Source: Flavobacterium sp. AG291
GTDB taxonomy: Bacteria; Bacteroidota; Bacteroidia; Flavobacteriales; Flavobacteriaceae
Assembly: GCF_003350375.1 (NCBI RefSeq)
Contig: NZ_QQAR01000013.1
Coordinates: 1 to 64,000, forward strand
Direction of reading: 5' to 3'
Length of the DNA: 64,000 nucleotides
A program made the translations under genes and the position numbers. The first letter of the stretch is position 1, and each line of letters begins with the position of its first letter. Below are positions 51,360 through 61,896 of this stretch, piece by piece. The notes under the pieces were generated by a model. The model ran no database searches. It had not been told where the DNA came from and saw nothing but the letters and a program-made list of their open reading frames with translations.

Positions 51360-51466
51360 CCTCACCCTGCCCTCTCCAAAGGAGAGGGTTAGCTTCACGA
51401 TACTTTAGTGAATTTTTAATGTGTGTCTTGCTCCCCTCTCCTTTGGGGAGGGGCTGGGGGTGAGGG
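51360..51466. repeat. palindromic interspersed element with ctctccaaaggagag arms
   Basis: The left arm (51361-51388, ctcaccctgccctctccaaa and on) is repeated in inverted form at 51433-51466 with several differences. Each arm is itself a palindrome around ctctcc/ggagag. It lies between guaA and the LysM gene and has no open frame. Confidence 0.75.
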
Positions 51467-51572
51467 TCAGTCATTCCTCAATTTCATCCTATTATCTATA
51501 ATTTCCATTGTTAATTTTGCCATTCCTCTAAAATCATTACTTTTAGGCATCCAAATAACCACGATTACTGTT

Positions 51573-51977
51573 ATGAAAAAAATACTGCTATTACTTGCTG
51601 CATTCATGGTTTTTCAGAATGTTGCTGCTCAGGACGATAGAGATAATCAATCTGCCGGTGAAGAAACTCAGCCGGAACTTATAGATTATGATACTTATTT
51701 TATAGATCATAAAACCACTATGGGTGAAAGGATGATCATGATATCTAAAAAATATATGGTCGATCCCGATGAGATTTATAAGTATAATGAAGTTCAAAGC
51801 GATAAGAATGGTTTGGTACCCGGGCAAATATTGAAGATTCCCCTGCACGAATCCCACAAACAGGATTTGGATAAATTTAAAGCAGAGCTTATTAAAAAGA
51901 ACGGAGGTAACCCTATACAGGTGCCTGCTGTACCTCCAATAAAGAAAAAAGAAGAAGAGGAAGAAGAGGACGAATAG
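51573..51977 (+). CDS. secreted LysM domain protein
   Basis: A 134-residue protein with a signal peptide (about 1-20, ending VAAQ). It has one LysM domain (about 45-92, TTMGERMIMISKKYMVDPDEIYKYNE ... PGQILKIPL) and a Lys/Glu-rich C-terminal tail. The start at 51573 is chosen because the signal peptide begins there. It probably binds peptidoglycan. Confidence 0.82.
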   Translation: MKKILLLLAAFMVFQNVAAQDDRDNQSAGEETQPELIDYDTYFIDHKTTMGERMIMISKKYMVDPDEIYKYNEVQSDKNGLVPGQILKIPLHESHKQDLDKFKAELIKKNGGNPIQVPAVPPIKKKEEEEEEDE

Positions 51978-52068
51978 TCCTCTTTTTTTGTAATTGCCTT
52001 TTGGTATGGCTTTTGTATTTTTAACTGAAATTTATAAGATAAAACTATCTAATGCTGTTTGTAAACTA

Positions 52069-52076
52069 TAAATTTG
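52069..52076 (+). promoter_or_regulatory. -7 promoter element
   Basis: TAAATTTG matches TAnnTTTG, 33 bases before the ATG at 52110. Confidence 0.55.
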
Positions 52077-52109
52077 CATTTGTTAAATTGTTCTAAAATA
52101 ACCCACACC

Positions 52110-54041
52110 ATGAAGTATTTCGTAATTTTTATTTTTTCATTGGCATTGCTGTCAACACCGTCTTATGCACAGGATTATAAAAAGCATAAAGTTGCAAAAG
52201 GGGAAACTATAGCAAGCATTGCAAAAGCATATAAAATTACACCTTACGATATATACCGCCTTAATCCGGATGCTAAGAACGGGCTTAAAGAGAATACCAC
52301 CTTGTTGATTCCTTCCGCTTCTAAGGCCCCGCAAACCGAACCGGTAAAAGAAAAAACTACAAAAGTTGCTAACACGATTCATGAAGTACAGCCAAAAGAA
52401 ACGCTTTTCAGTTTGTCAAAAAAATATGATGTTTCTGTAGATGATATTAAAAAAGCTAATACTGTGACGCTTGAAAATGGCTTACAGGTAGGACAGAAAA
52501 TCATTATTCCAATAAAAGGTAGCGGTGTTGCTGCTCAGGTAAAAGCTGAAAAGAAAGCTGAGACAAAACCTAACCAGTCTTCATACATGTATCATGTGGT
52601 TGAAAAAGGTGAGACCAAATATTCTATTGCTAAAGAATATGGTATGACAATTCAGTTATTGGATGAATTGAATCCGGAAGTGAAAGATACACTTCCCCTG
52701 GGTTATAAACTTAAACTAGATAAAAATGCTATTATCAAGAAAGAGGGTATGGTTCAACCTGCTCAACCCGTAAAAGAATATGTCGATTACCAGGTACAGC
52801 CTAAAGAAACGTTATATAGTTTAACCAAAAGAACCGGCCTGACCGAAGAACAGATTGTTGCCTTAAATCCTGAGGTAAAAGATGGCCTGAAAGATGGCAT
52901 GGTACTGAAATTGCCTAAAGGTGTAAATACCGAATTTGTGGCAGATGCATCTAATAAACCGGTTACAGGTCTTGCTGCGACCCTTAAAAAGTCTGCAACT
53001 AAAGAATTAGCGTTAGTGTTGCCTTTCCATATTGCAAGAATTGAATCGGATACTATTCGCGCTAAACTTCTGCGTTCTGATAAGTTTCTTAATATGACGC
53101 TTGATTTTTATGCAGGAGCAATGATGGCTATAGATTCGGCTAAAACCCTTGGATTGCCTTTAAAAGTTAAGATATTAGATTCTAAAGAAAGCAAATCTTC
53201 TTCAGATGTTTCTGCACTTGCGGGTGGTCTTGCAGGTATGGATGCAATTATTGGCCCTTTCTTTCCAAATAACGTTGAAACCTTAGCATCTTTATTGGCT
53301 AATAAAGGAGTTCCTGTTATTTCGCCGCTTTCAAAAGAAGAAGCTAAATCGTTTAGTAATTTATATCAGTCGGTGCCAACTTCGGAAACGGTGCGAGGGG
53401 CAATGTTGGATTATCTGAAAACAAAAAATGGTAATATCATAGCAGTGGTTGATGCTAAGAAAAATAGTTCAAGACAATTTATAGCTACGAATTTGCCTGT
53501 AGCCAAATTTGCTTCACTTAATACAGATGGAACACTTATGGTTGATGCTCTTAAAGGTATGCTTGTAAAAGACAGGTTGAACTATGTGATACTTGAAACT
53601 GAAAGGATAGGAATGATATTAGGTACAACCAAGGCTCTTGTAGAGTCGCTTTCTGATTATCAGATTCAGCTTGTCGTGTTAGAGCGTTACGATACTTTTG
53701 ATAATGATGAATTGCCGCTTTCAAGGCTTGTTTCGCTTAAAATGTTGTATCCGTCAGTAACCAATGACAGTGATTCTGCCAGAAGCCTTTTGTTTGCCAA
53801 AGTTTTCAGAGAGAAAAATAATGTAGTGCCTAATCAATATGCAACAAGAGGTTTTGACTTGACATTTGATACGATTCTTCGCATTTTCCAACCGGAAAGT
53901 TTTAAGGAGGTTTCGGCTGAGAAGGCATCAGAGCAGGTAGAAAATAAATTTGCTTATACAGCAGCAAAAGGAGGTAATCATAATACAGGGGTTTATATAT
54001 TGTATTATGACCAGGATTTAAGTACTAAAATAGCCGAATAA
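52110..54041 (+). CDS. four-LysM protein fused to a periplasmic-binding-like domain
   Basis: A 643-residue secreted protein (signal peptide cleaved after SYAQ). Four LysM domains start at about residues 25, 90, 161 and 226. A type 1 periplasmic-binding-like domain follows (about 298-640), seen in ELALVLPFHIARIES, LDFYAGAMMAIDSAKTLG, DAIIGPFFPNNVETL and GVPVISPLSKEEAKSF. It resembles amino-acid ABC transporter receptors but is probably a peptidoglycan-bound sensor or regulator. The OsmC gene starts two bases after it. Confidence 0.88.
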   Translation: MKYFVIFIFSLALLSTPSYAQDYKKHKVAKGETIASIAKAYKITPYDIYRLNPDAKNGLKENTTLLIPSASKAPQTEPVKEKTTKVANTIHEVQPKETLFSLSKKYDVSVDDIKKANTVTLENGLQVGQKIIIPIKGSGVAAQVKAEKKAETKPNQSSYMYHVVEKGETKYSIAKEYGMTIQLLDELNPEVKDTLPLGYKLKLDKNAIIKKEGMVQPAQPVKEYVDYQVQPKETLYSLTKRTGLTEEQIVALNPEVKDGLKDGMVLKLPKGVNTEFVADASNKPVTGLAATLKKSATKELALVLPFHIARIESDTIRAKLLRSDKFLNMTLDFYAGAMMAIDSAKTLGLPLKVKILDSKESKSSSDVSALAGGLAGMDAIIGPFFPNNVETLASLLANKGVPVISPLSKEEAKSFSNLYQSVPTSETVRGAMLDYLKTKNGNIIAVVDAKKNSSRQFIATNLPVAKFASLNTDGTLMVDALKGMLVKDRLNYVILETERIGMILGTTKALVESLSDYQIQLVVLERYDTFDNDELPLSRLVSLKMLYPSVTNDSDSARSLLFAKVFREKNNVVPNQYATRGFDLTFDTILRIFQPESFKEVSAEKASEQVENKFAYTAAKGGNHNTGVYILYYDQDLSTKIAE

Positions 54042-54043
54042 TT

Positions 54044-54442
54044 ATGACATCTAAAGTAACATACCTTGGAGATTTAAGAACCTCTTCAATTCATATACAA
54101 TCAGGAGCAGAGATTCTTTCTGATGCACCAAAAGATAACCATGGAAAAGGAGAGGCTTTTTCGCCAACAGATACAGTAGCAAATGCTCTTGCGAGCTGTA
54201 TGTTTAGTATTATGGGTATAAAAGCACGTGATATGGAAATTAATCTTGAAGGTTCAACAGCCGAGGTTACCAAAACCATGGCAGCAGAGCCCAGAAGGAT
54301 TGCAGGGATAAAAGTGGTTTTTTATATGAAATCAAATGCTGATGAAAAAGCTCAAAAGCTTTTGGAGAGGGTAGCGCTACATTGCCCGGTACATCATAGC
54401 CTGCATCCTGATATTATTCAGGAAGTGGTGTTTAACTGGTAA
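54044..54442 (+). CDS. OsmC family protein
   Basis: A 132-residue OsmC/Ohr-type peroxidase-fold protein. The two reactive cysteines are Cys52 in ALASCMFS and Cys114 in ALHCPVHHSL. It could reduce organic hydroperoxides; OsmC and Ohr cannot be told apart here. It is in an operon with the LysM gene. Confidence 0.88.
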   Translation: MTSKVTYLGDLRTSSIHIQSGAEILSDAPKDNHGKGEAFSPTDTVANALASCMFSIMGIKARDMEINLEGSTAEVTKTMAAEPRRIAGIKVVFYMKSNADEKAQKLLERVALHCPVHHSLHPDIIQEVVFNW

Positions 54443-54465
54443 AAACACTTATGGTTATATAGGTA

Positions 54466-54489
54466 AAAACCTCCCTTTAGGGAGGTTTT
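54466..54489 (+). terminator. intrinsic terminator (copy of the one at 56321)
   Basis: aaaacctccc / gggaggtttt arms, then a T-rich tract. Confidence 0.88.
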
Positions 54490-54507
54490 CTTTTTTCTTG
54501 CCCGCAG

Positions 54508-54515
54508 TAATTTTG
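54508..54515 (+). promoter_or_regulatory. -7 promoter element
   Basis: TAATTTTG, 28 bases before the ATG at 54544. The same word recurs at 56363 at the same place relative to an identical terminator. Confidence 0.6.
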
Positions 54516-54543
54516 AAGATTATCCAACTAAAAATTACCGGTT

Positions 54544-55827
54544 ATGAAAAAAAAGTATTTATTATTATGCCTTTTCCTTAGCATGATGACGTATGCTCAG
54601 GAAGAAGAGAAAACAGATAAAGAAAAGATATTTACTATAGTTAAAGAAAATTCTGTAGAGAATAAAAAAAAGATTGGAACTTTTGAAATGCGTAAAGGGA
54701 GTGTATGGATTAGAGAGAATGATACAGTTACATCAGTTCAAACCAAAATAAAGAGTATAAATTTTGAGATTGATAATGGCTTTATCAAAGATATTATTGT
54801 TGAAACTGAAACTGGAGATAAGTTTACTAATTCAGTATCGATATCTCTGATCAATTTTAAGTCGCGTTTTAATGACAGATTGTTTTGCTTGAATCCTAAT
54901 AAGAGTAGCCGTTATATAAGATTAGGTGATGCTTTGGATTATAATTTTGTGATTGGAAATAATTTTACTCCCGATAATATTACTGTTAGTCTTCCTGAAA
55001 AAAAACAAATCATGTTAACTAAACGAAATATGATTGTTGACACTGGAGATGGCCGACAAAAGGTTAAAGAGGAAGATATTTCTGGCCTTAAAGCTTTTAA
55101 GGATACACTTGTTTACTCTCAGGAAATTAGTTTTGATGATGGTATAACAAATCTTGTTGACTATAGGATTTATTCTGATTTTTTAGGGTTGATCGAATCG
55201 ACTACAAATGGCATTGTAAATTTTGAAGCTAAGGTTGGTATTCCAATAAATCCTTCAAATTTTTCAGATACTAATTTTTATCTTTTTAAATCTATTTGCC
55301 CTCAGGTTAGGTATAGCAGGCTGGATGCCGAAGATAGAGTTGTAGCAATAGATTCAAGTGCTTTGCCATTATATGATATGAAAAATAAGATAGAGCTGAT
55401 TCAGAAATCGTATCTGGAGGCAGGATTTTCTTTGAGTGTTTTAAACTGGAATCCCAAACATTCTGTGCTAGAGTTTAATATTCCTTTTACTACTCACTTT
55501 TATCTTGCAGAAGTAATTCCGGGGATAAAAGAAAATGTGACCGCGGTGTCTTATGGATCTGGGGTTGAGCTAAAGGTGAACAGGAGTAAAAATTTTGGAG
55601 TTAATATTGGAGGTTATGTAAACAGGTTAAGGCATTTGTATAATAGTAAGCACTTAACGGAAAAAATAGATCCTTTTAATTATTTTAATACAAGTGCTGA
55701 AGTGTTTTTTTACGGAGGAAAAAAAATGGATGCTCTGTTTTTGAGATTTAATTACACAAGTGTATTTGGAGATTCTAATAACTTTTTTCAGTTTCAGGTG
55801 GGGTACAAATCAGGACTTAACTTATAA
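54544..55827 (+). CDS. secreted hypothetical protein, possible outer-membrane
   Basis: A 427-residue protein with a signal peptide (about 1-18, ending YAQE). The C-terminal half has alternating beta strands (EVFFYGGKKMDALFLRFNYTSV, FFQFQVGYKSGLNL), suggesting a barrel or a beta sandwich. No family recognised. A second secreted protein gene starts 10 bases later, so the two are probably co-expressed. Confidence 0.72.
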   Translation: MKKKYLLLCLFLSMMTYAQEEEKTDKEKIFTIVKENSVENKKKIGTFEMRKGSVWIRENDTVTSVQTKIKSINFEIDNGFIKDIIVETETGDKFTNSVSISLINFKSRFNDRLFCLNPNKSSRYIRLGDALDYNFVIGNNFTPDNITVSLPEKKQIMLTKRNMIVDTGDGRQKVKEEDISGLKAFKDTLVYSQEISFDDGITNLVDYRIYSDFLGLIESTTNGIVNFEAKVGIPINPSNFSDTNFYLFKSICPQVRYSRLDAEDRVVAIDSSALPLYDMKNKIELIQKSYLEAGFSLSVLNWNPKHSVLEFNIPFTTHFYLAEVIPGIKENVTAVSYGSGVELKVNRSKNFGVNIGGYVNRLRHLYNSKHLTEKIDPFNYFNTSAEVFFYGGKKMDALFLRFNYTSVFGDSNNFFQFQVGYKSGLNL

Positions 55828-55837
55828 TTTAATAGAG

Positions 55838-56284
55838 ATGAAAACTATAATATCAATTTTGGCTTTATTGGCAACGCTGCATATTTCAGCACAGGATAAA
55901 GATTTTAAAGAAACTTCGGAATATATTGTGGGTAAGGTAAAGAAATACTCATTAAGGTTTAATGAAGATACGGATCTAAAAGTTGATTCTGTTTTGATAT
56001 CCGAAACGGGAGAGATTACGCTTAACTACAATAAGAAAAAAGGTAAGGATGTTAAGGATCCCTATCAATTTAATATTTTCAATCTTAACAAAGAAGAGTT
56101 TTATAATGATTTGGGTAAATGTAAATGCGGTATTACGCTCTATAATGATACAATTACTTTTTGGGTAAAAAAGGAAGAGGGAGTAAGTATAAAAGTTGTG
56201 GATTCGCAGGCAGAAATGTTGTACAAAGCGTTTGTGTATTTACAGACATTAAAAGAAAAGAAGGATCGTTTTGCAAGAGAGTAG
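55838..56284 (+). CDS. secreted hypothetical protein
   Basis: A 148-residue protein. The ATG at 55838 opens a signal peptide (MKTIISILALLATLHISAQD); a longer in-frame start lies inside the preceding gene and is disfavoured. It is rich in charged beta strands and has a paired KCKCG motif. No family recognised. Confidence 0.7.
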   Translation: MKTIISILALLATLHISAQDKDFKETSEYIVGKVKKYSLRFNEDTDLKVDSVLISETGEITLNYNKKKGKDVKDPYQFNIFNLNKEEFYNDLGKCKCGITLYNDTITFWVKKEEGVSIKVVDSQAEMLYKAFVYLQTLKEKKDRFARE

Positions 56285-56320
56285 CAGGATATAGTTGAAA
56301 AACTCAATATGATATAGGTA

Positions 56321-56344
56321 AAAACCTCCCTTTAGGGAGGTTTT
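56321..56344 (+). terminator. intrinsic terminator (copy of the one at 54466)
   Basis: aaaacctccc / gggaggtttt arms with a following T-rich tract, identical in the stem to 54466-54489. Confidence 0.88.
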
Positions 56345-56362
56345 GTTTTTTGGTGCCGTTAG

Positions 56363-56370
56363 TAATTTTG
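56363..56370 (+). promoter_or_regulatory. -7 promoter element
   Basis: TAATTTTG, 31 bases before the ATG at 56402. Confidence 0.6.
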
Positions 56371-56401
56371 ATGTAACAAATTCATAAACCAAATTATTAA
56401 G

Positions 56402-56863
56402 ATGAAAACAATTACCCGATTTTTAAAATTTACCTGCATGATGTGCTTTTTACTGACTACCATTCTTTTTGTTTCTTGTAGTGATGACAGCGATGAAGAT
56501 GATAACTCATCAGACAATTCTAAAATTGTAGGCGTGTGGCAGAAAACAAAAGAAGAGACCAGACAGGGTTCTGAAGCCTGGGAAGACGTTACAGAAGATT
56601 GTGATCTTGATGATACCGAGGAATATGTGTCAGATGGAGATTGGGCATTGTATCCGGGAACTGTTACCTGTGGCAGTGCTAATGTAATCAATGGTTCATG
56701 GGAGCTAAGGGCCAATGGCACAAAAGTAGTGTATACCTATGATGGCTTTCAGGACGAGTTTGAGAGCAATATAGAGGAACTTACAGCTGCTAAAATGGTG
56801 CTTACGCATAGTGCAGGAGATATAGATGATACCCAATACAGGGATACATATGTAAAGCAGTAA
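56402..56863 (+). CDS. lipocalin-like lipoprotein
   Basis: A 153-residue protein with a lipoprotein signal (VSCSDDSDEDD, Cys26) and an acidic linker. IVGVWQKTKEE and NGSWELRANGTKVVYTYDG are typical of the lipocalin-like/DUF5004 group of Bacteroidota lipoproteins. It probably sits on the cell surface or in the periplasm; ligand unknown. Confidence 0.75.
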   Translation: MKTITRFLKFTCMMCFLLTTILFVSCSDDSDEDDNSSDNSKIVGVWQKTKEETRQGSEAWEDVTEDCDLDDTEEYVSDGDWALYPGTVTCGSANVINGSWELRANGTKVVYTYDGFQDEFESNIEELTAAKMVLTHSAGDIDDTQYRDTYVKQ

Positions 56864-56897
56864 TAATAATTTTATGCTGTAATACTAAAGTATTGTT

Positions 56898-57188
56898 ATG
56901 ATTAATTACACTACTTTTGCCCTGCCTGTCGTAGGGCATTTTTATTTTAAATCTTCGCTTTTGGATCAACAGAAAGAATTCCTGATAAAACTCGCACATA
57001 CTAAAATGCCTTTTGGTAAATATGAAGGCAGATACCTGATTGATTTGCCGGAGCATTATGTTGTGTGGTATCATAACAAAGGTTTTCCGGCGGGGCAACT
57101 GGGGCAAATGCTGCAATTAGTTTACGAACTCAAGCTTAACGGGCTTGAGAATCTAATCAGGAATATACAGCGTCAGTATCCAAAGTAA
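56898..57188 (+). CDS. DUF3820 family protein
   Basis: A 96-residue protein with the DUF3820 motif KMPFGKYEGRYLIDLPEHYVVWYHNKGFPAG (about 35-65). This family includes small proteins annotated as putative quorum-regulated factors. No signal peptide. Function unknown. Confidence 0.85.
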   Translation: MINYTTFALPVVGHFYFKSSLLDQQKEFLIKLAHTKMPFGKYEGRYLIDLPEHYVVWYHNKGFPAGQLGQMLQLVYELKLNGLENLIRNIQRQYPK

Positions 57189-57257
57189 TGTGCAAATTGC
57201 TTAATGAAACAATTTACCAATTTCAAGGCATATGATTAATTACTGCATTAAAGAATT

Positions 57258-57370
57258 AATACATTGTTACATTATATAGGACAGTTTGGCAGGTTTTATA
57301 TTCATAGCACTATTTTTGGTTAAAAAAATAAACCTGTTGATGTTGTAGTAATGATAACATTGGTACATTA
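57258..57370. repeat. degenerate tacattgttacatt-type repeat
   Basis: Short copies (atacattgttacattata at 57259-57276, and related words to about 57370) fill the region before pyrG. Related to the repeat at 48382. Confidence 0.45.
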
Positions 57371-57398
57371 AATAATTGATAGATTAAACATCAATTAA

Positions 57399-59069
<1,671 letters not shown>

Positions 59070-59134
59070 GTAATACCATAAGGTATTCAATATAAAGATC
59101 CGGTAAACCGGTAAAAGCGAAATATTATTTTATA

Positions 59135-61042
59135 ATGGAAGAAAAAAGATTAGACTTAAAAACGATAGTCGGTTTTGGTTTGATAGCAGCGCTGATGTTA
59201 TGGATGATCTATAACAATACTGCTGAAAAAGAAAAAGAATTTCAGGAAAAAGCTAAAAAAGAGCAGGTACAAAAAGCTCAGGCAAAAAAAGCAGCTGAAG
59301 AAGCTAAAACAGCTTCCATTATTAATGATTCAACAGCAACTGACTCTGTTAAGATTGCTAAGCTTAACGGTTCATTAGGTGCATTCGCTTACAGTGCTTC
59401 GCTTCCGTCAGCTAAAAATACAGTTACGGAGCTTAAAAGTAAACTGCTTACGCTTAAAATAGCTAATAAAGGTGGTTATATTCAGGAAGCAATCGTAAAC
59501 GATTTTACAAGACTGACTAAAAGTTCAGGACAACAGGTAGAGCTTATTAAAAACAATAATGCTAACCTGAACCTGCAATTTAAAACTCAGGATAACCGCA
59601 TACTGAATACTAAAGATATGTATTTTGAGCCTTCACTTTCTAAAGAAGGTGATGCCGATGTGCTTACAATGCGTCTTAAGGCTGGTGCTAATCAGTTTTT
59701 AGAGTATCGTTATGTGCTTAAGCCTAACGATTACATGATGGATTTCTCAATCCGTTCTCAGGGACTTGCTCAGATTGTTGACACTTCTAAGCCGATGGAT
59801 TTAGAGTGGATGATGAAAACGTACCGTAACGAGAAAAGTGTTAGCTATGAGAACCGTTACACTAAAGTGGTTTATGAATATGAAGGAGGTAAGGATAACT
59901 CTTTAAGTGAAGGTTCTAAACTTGATGATGCGACAGCTGAAGATGTGTCTTATATCGCTTTTAAACAGCACTTCTTCACTTCTGTTCTTTTAACGGATAC
60001 TCCTTTCAAAAAGGCTCAGATGACTTCTGAAAACCTTGTTAAGGATGAGAAAGTTGATACGCTGTTCACTAAAAAATTCACGGCTAAAATGCCTCTTGAG
60101 TTTAAAGGTGGGGAGCTAAGCTATAACATGAATATGTATTATGGTCCTGCGGATTATAAAACCCTTGACGAATATAATAAAAACCTTGACGAGATCATTC
60201 CTTTAGGTTGGGGTATCTTCGGGTGGATCAACCGTTATATATTCATACCTGTATTTACATTGTTGAGTGGTTTCCTTCCTTATGGTATGGCAATCATCGT
60301 CTTTACAATACTGGTAAGAATCGCTATGTCTCCGGTTACTTATAAGTCGTACCTTTCTCAGGCTAAGATGAAAGTACTTCGTCCTGAATTAGCCGAACTT
60401 AACGAGAAGTATAAAAAAGATCCGATGAAGAAACAGCAGGAAACTATGAAGCTGTACAATAGTGCGGGTGTAAACCCAATGGCAGGATGTTTGCCGGCAC
60501 TGATGCAGATTCCGGTATTCTATGCGCTATTCCAGTTCTTCCCGTCGTTCTTTGATCTTAGACAGCAAAGTTTCCTTTGGGCAACCGACCTTTCATCATA
60601 CGATTCAGTTTATCACCTGCCATTTTACATTCCATTCTATGGTGACCACGTGAGCTTGTTCCCTATATTAGCATCGGTAGCGATCTTCTTCTACATGAAG
60701 ATGACAACAGGCGACCAGTCTATGGCTGCACCTCCTCAGGAAGGTATGCCGGATATGAGCAAACTGATGAAAATAATGATTTACATCTCTCCGGTAATGA
60801 TGCTTATATTCTTTAATAACTATGCATCAGGATTGAGTTTGTACTACTTTATCTCTAACCTTATCACAATCGGTATCATGCTTGTAATCAAGAACTACAT
60901 TGTGAAAGATGATAAGATTCACGCTCAGATTCAGGAAAACAAGACCAAGCCTAAGAAACAAGGTCGTTTCCAGAAAAAAATGCAGGAAATGATGGAGCAG
61001 GCGCAAGAGCAACAAAAGCTTCAGCAGAGAAATAAAAAATAA
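59135..61042 (+). CDS. yidC: membrane protein insertase YidC
   Basis: Inserts and folds inner-membrane proteins, alone or with SecYEG. The protein has 635 residues. The N-terminal transmembrane helix (about 8-25) is followed by a large periplasmic domain (about 60-370). The conserved five-helix core follows, seen in WGIFGWINRYIFIPVFTLLSGFLPYGMAIIVFTILVRIAMSP, LPALMQIPVFYALFQFFPSFF and the final helix near SGLSLYYFISNLITIG. A basic, glutamine-rich tail (about 595-635) may bind ribosomes. It is probably co-transcribed with pyrG. Confidence 0.96.
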   Translation: MEEKRLDLKTIVGFGLIAALMLWMIYNNTAEKEKEFQEKAKKEQVQKAQAKKAAEEAKTASIINDSTATDSVKIAKLNGSLGAFAYSASLPSAKNTVTELKSKLLTLKIANKGGYIQEAIVNDFTRLTKSSGQQVELIKNNNANLNLQFKTQDNRILNTKDMYFEPSLSKEGDADVLTMRLKAGANQFLEYRYVLKPNDYMMDFSIRSQGLAQIVDTSKPMDLEWMMKTYRNEKSVSYENRYTKVVYEYEGGKDNSLSEGSKLDDATAEDVSYIAFKQHFFTSVLLTDTPFKKAQMTSENLVKDEKVDTLFTKKFTAKMPLEFKGGELSYNMNMYYGPADYKTLDEYNKNLDEIIPLGWGIFGWINRYIFIPVFTLLSGFLPYGMAIIVFTILVRIAMSPVTYKSYLSQAKMKVLRPELAELNEKYKKDPMKKQQETMKLYNSAGVNPMAGCLPALMQIPVFYALFQFFPSFFDLRQQSFLWATDLSSYDSVYHLPFYIPFYGDHVSLFPILASVAIFFYMKMTTGDQSMAAPPQEGMPDMSKLMKIMIYISPVMMLIFFNNYASGLSLYYFISNLITIGIMLVIKNYIVKDDKIHAQIQENKTKPKKQGRFQKKMQEMMEQAQEQQKLQQRNKK

Positions 61043-61045
61043 TAC

Positions 61046-61076
61046 AAAAGCATCTGCCGCGGCAGATGCTTTTTTT
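61046..61076 (+). terminator. intrinsic terminator
   Basis: agcatctgcc / ggcagatgct arms around a two-base centre, with seven T following, after yidC. The hairpin is almost a perfect palindrome. Confidence 0.85.
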
Positions 61077-61144
61077 CTTTGGCTCACTTTTAGATATAAT
61101 AAAAAGAGTTTAATTTCGATTAATAAAAAAACAACAATCATTAT

Positions 61145-61852
61145 ATGATAAACAGGGTTTCAGCTTTAGTAGCCTTATTGCTTATTAGTGCAGTTTCATT
61201 TGCACAGAGTCTAAACCAGACGGATGCTGCCGGTAAACGTCACGGCCTTTGGAAAGGAACTTACGAAAAATCAAAACGTGCCCGTTATGAAGGTACTTTT
61301 GATCATGGTAAAGAAACAGGAACTTTCAAATTCTTTGAGGATAATAAGACTTCAACACTTGCAGCAACAAGAGTGTTTGCAGCGGATGGTTCGTGTATAA
61401 CTACTTTTTTTGATGAAAAGGGTAAAAAGGTGAGCGAGGGTAAAGAAGTGAATAAATTACGCGAAGGCGAATGGAAGTTCTATGATGCCAAAACGGAGAA
61501 ATTACTTTCAACTGAGCCTTATTTAAACGGAAAGATAAACGGAGTGCGAAAAGTATATTTTGCTAACGGTGCCGTGGCTGAAGAAGCTGCCTATGCAAAT
61601 GGAGTAAAGCAGGGGGCTTATAAACAATATACCGAAAAAGGTATTGTACTTGAAGAATCGACCTATAAAAATGATAAAATGGATGGCCCCGCAACCTTTA
61701 GGAATGCTCATGGTGAGGTTGTAAGCAAAGGACAGTTTGCGAATAATATCAAGACCGGTAAGTGGGAGTTTTTTGAAAAAGGTAAGAAGGCTAGGGAAGA
61801 AGATATGACCAACAAAAAAGTACAGTTGGCACGCAAAGAGCGCAAAAACTAA
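61145..61852 (+). CDS. MORN-repeat/YwqK-like secreted protein
   Basis: A 235-residue protein with a signal peptide (about 1-20, ending FAQS). Repeated [43 protein letters not shown] and [11 protein letters not shown] units are MORN-like/YwqK-type antitoxin repeats. It has a basic C-terminus. Such Bacteroidota proteins are of unknown role. Confidence 0.8.
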   Translation: MINRVSALVALLLISAVSFAQSLNQTDAAGKRHGLWKGTYEKSKRARYEGTFDHGKETGTFKFFEDNKTSTLAATRVFAADGSCITTFFDEKGKKVSEGKEVNKLREGEWKFYDAKTEKLLSTEPYLNGKINGVRKVYFANGAVAEEAAYANGVKQGAYKQYTEKGIVLEESTYKNDKMDGPATFRNAHGEVVSKGQFANNIKTGKWEFFEKGKKAREEDMTNKKVQLARKERKN

Positions 61853-61861
61853 TTTTTGTCG

Positions 61862-61869
61862 TACTTTTG
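61862..61869 (+). promoter_or_regulatory. -7 promoter element of mnmA
   Basis: TACTTTTG matches TAnnTTTG, 27 bases before the mnmA ATG. Confidence 0.6.
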
Positions 61870-61896
61870 CAGAAATTTTTTAAGAAAGGAATTAAA

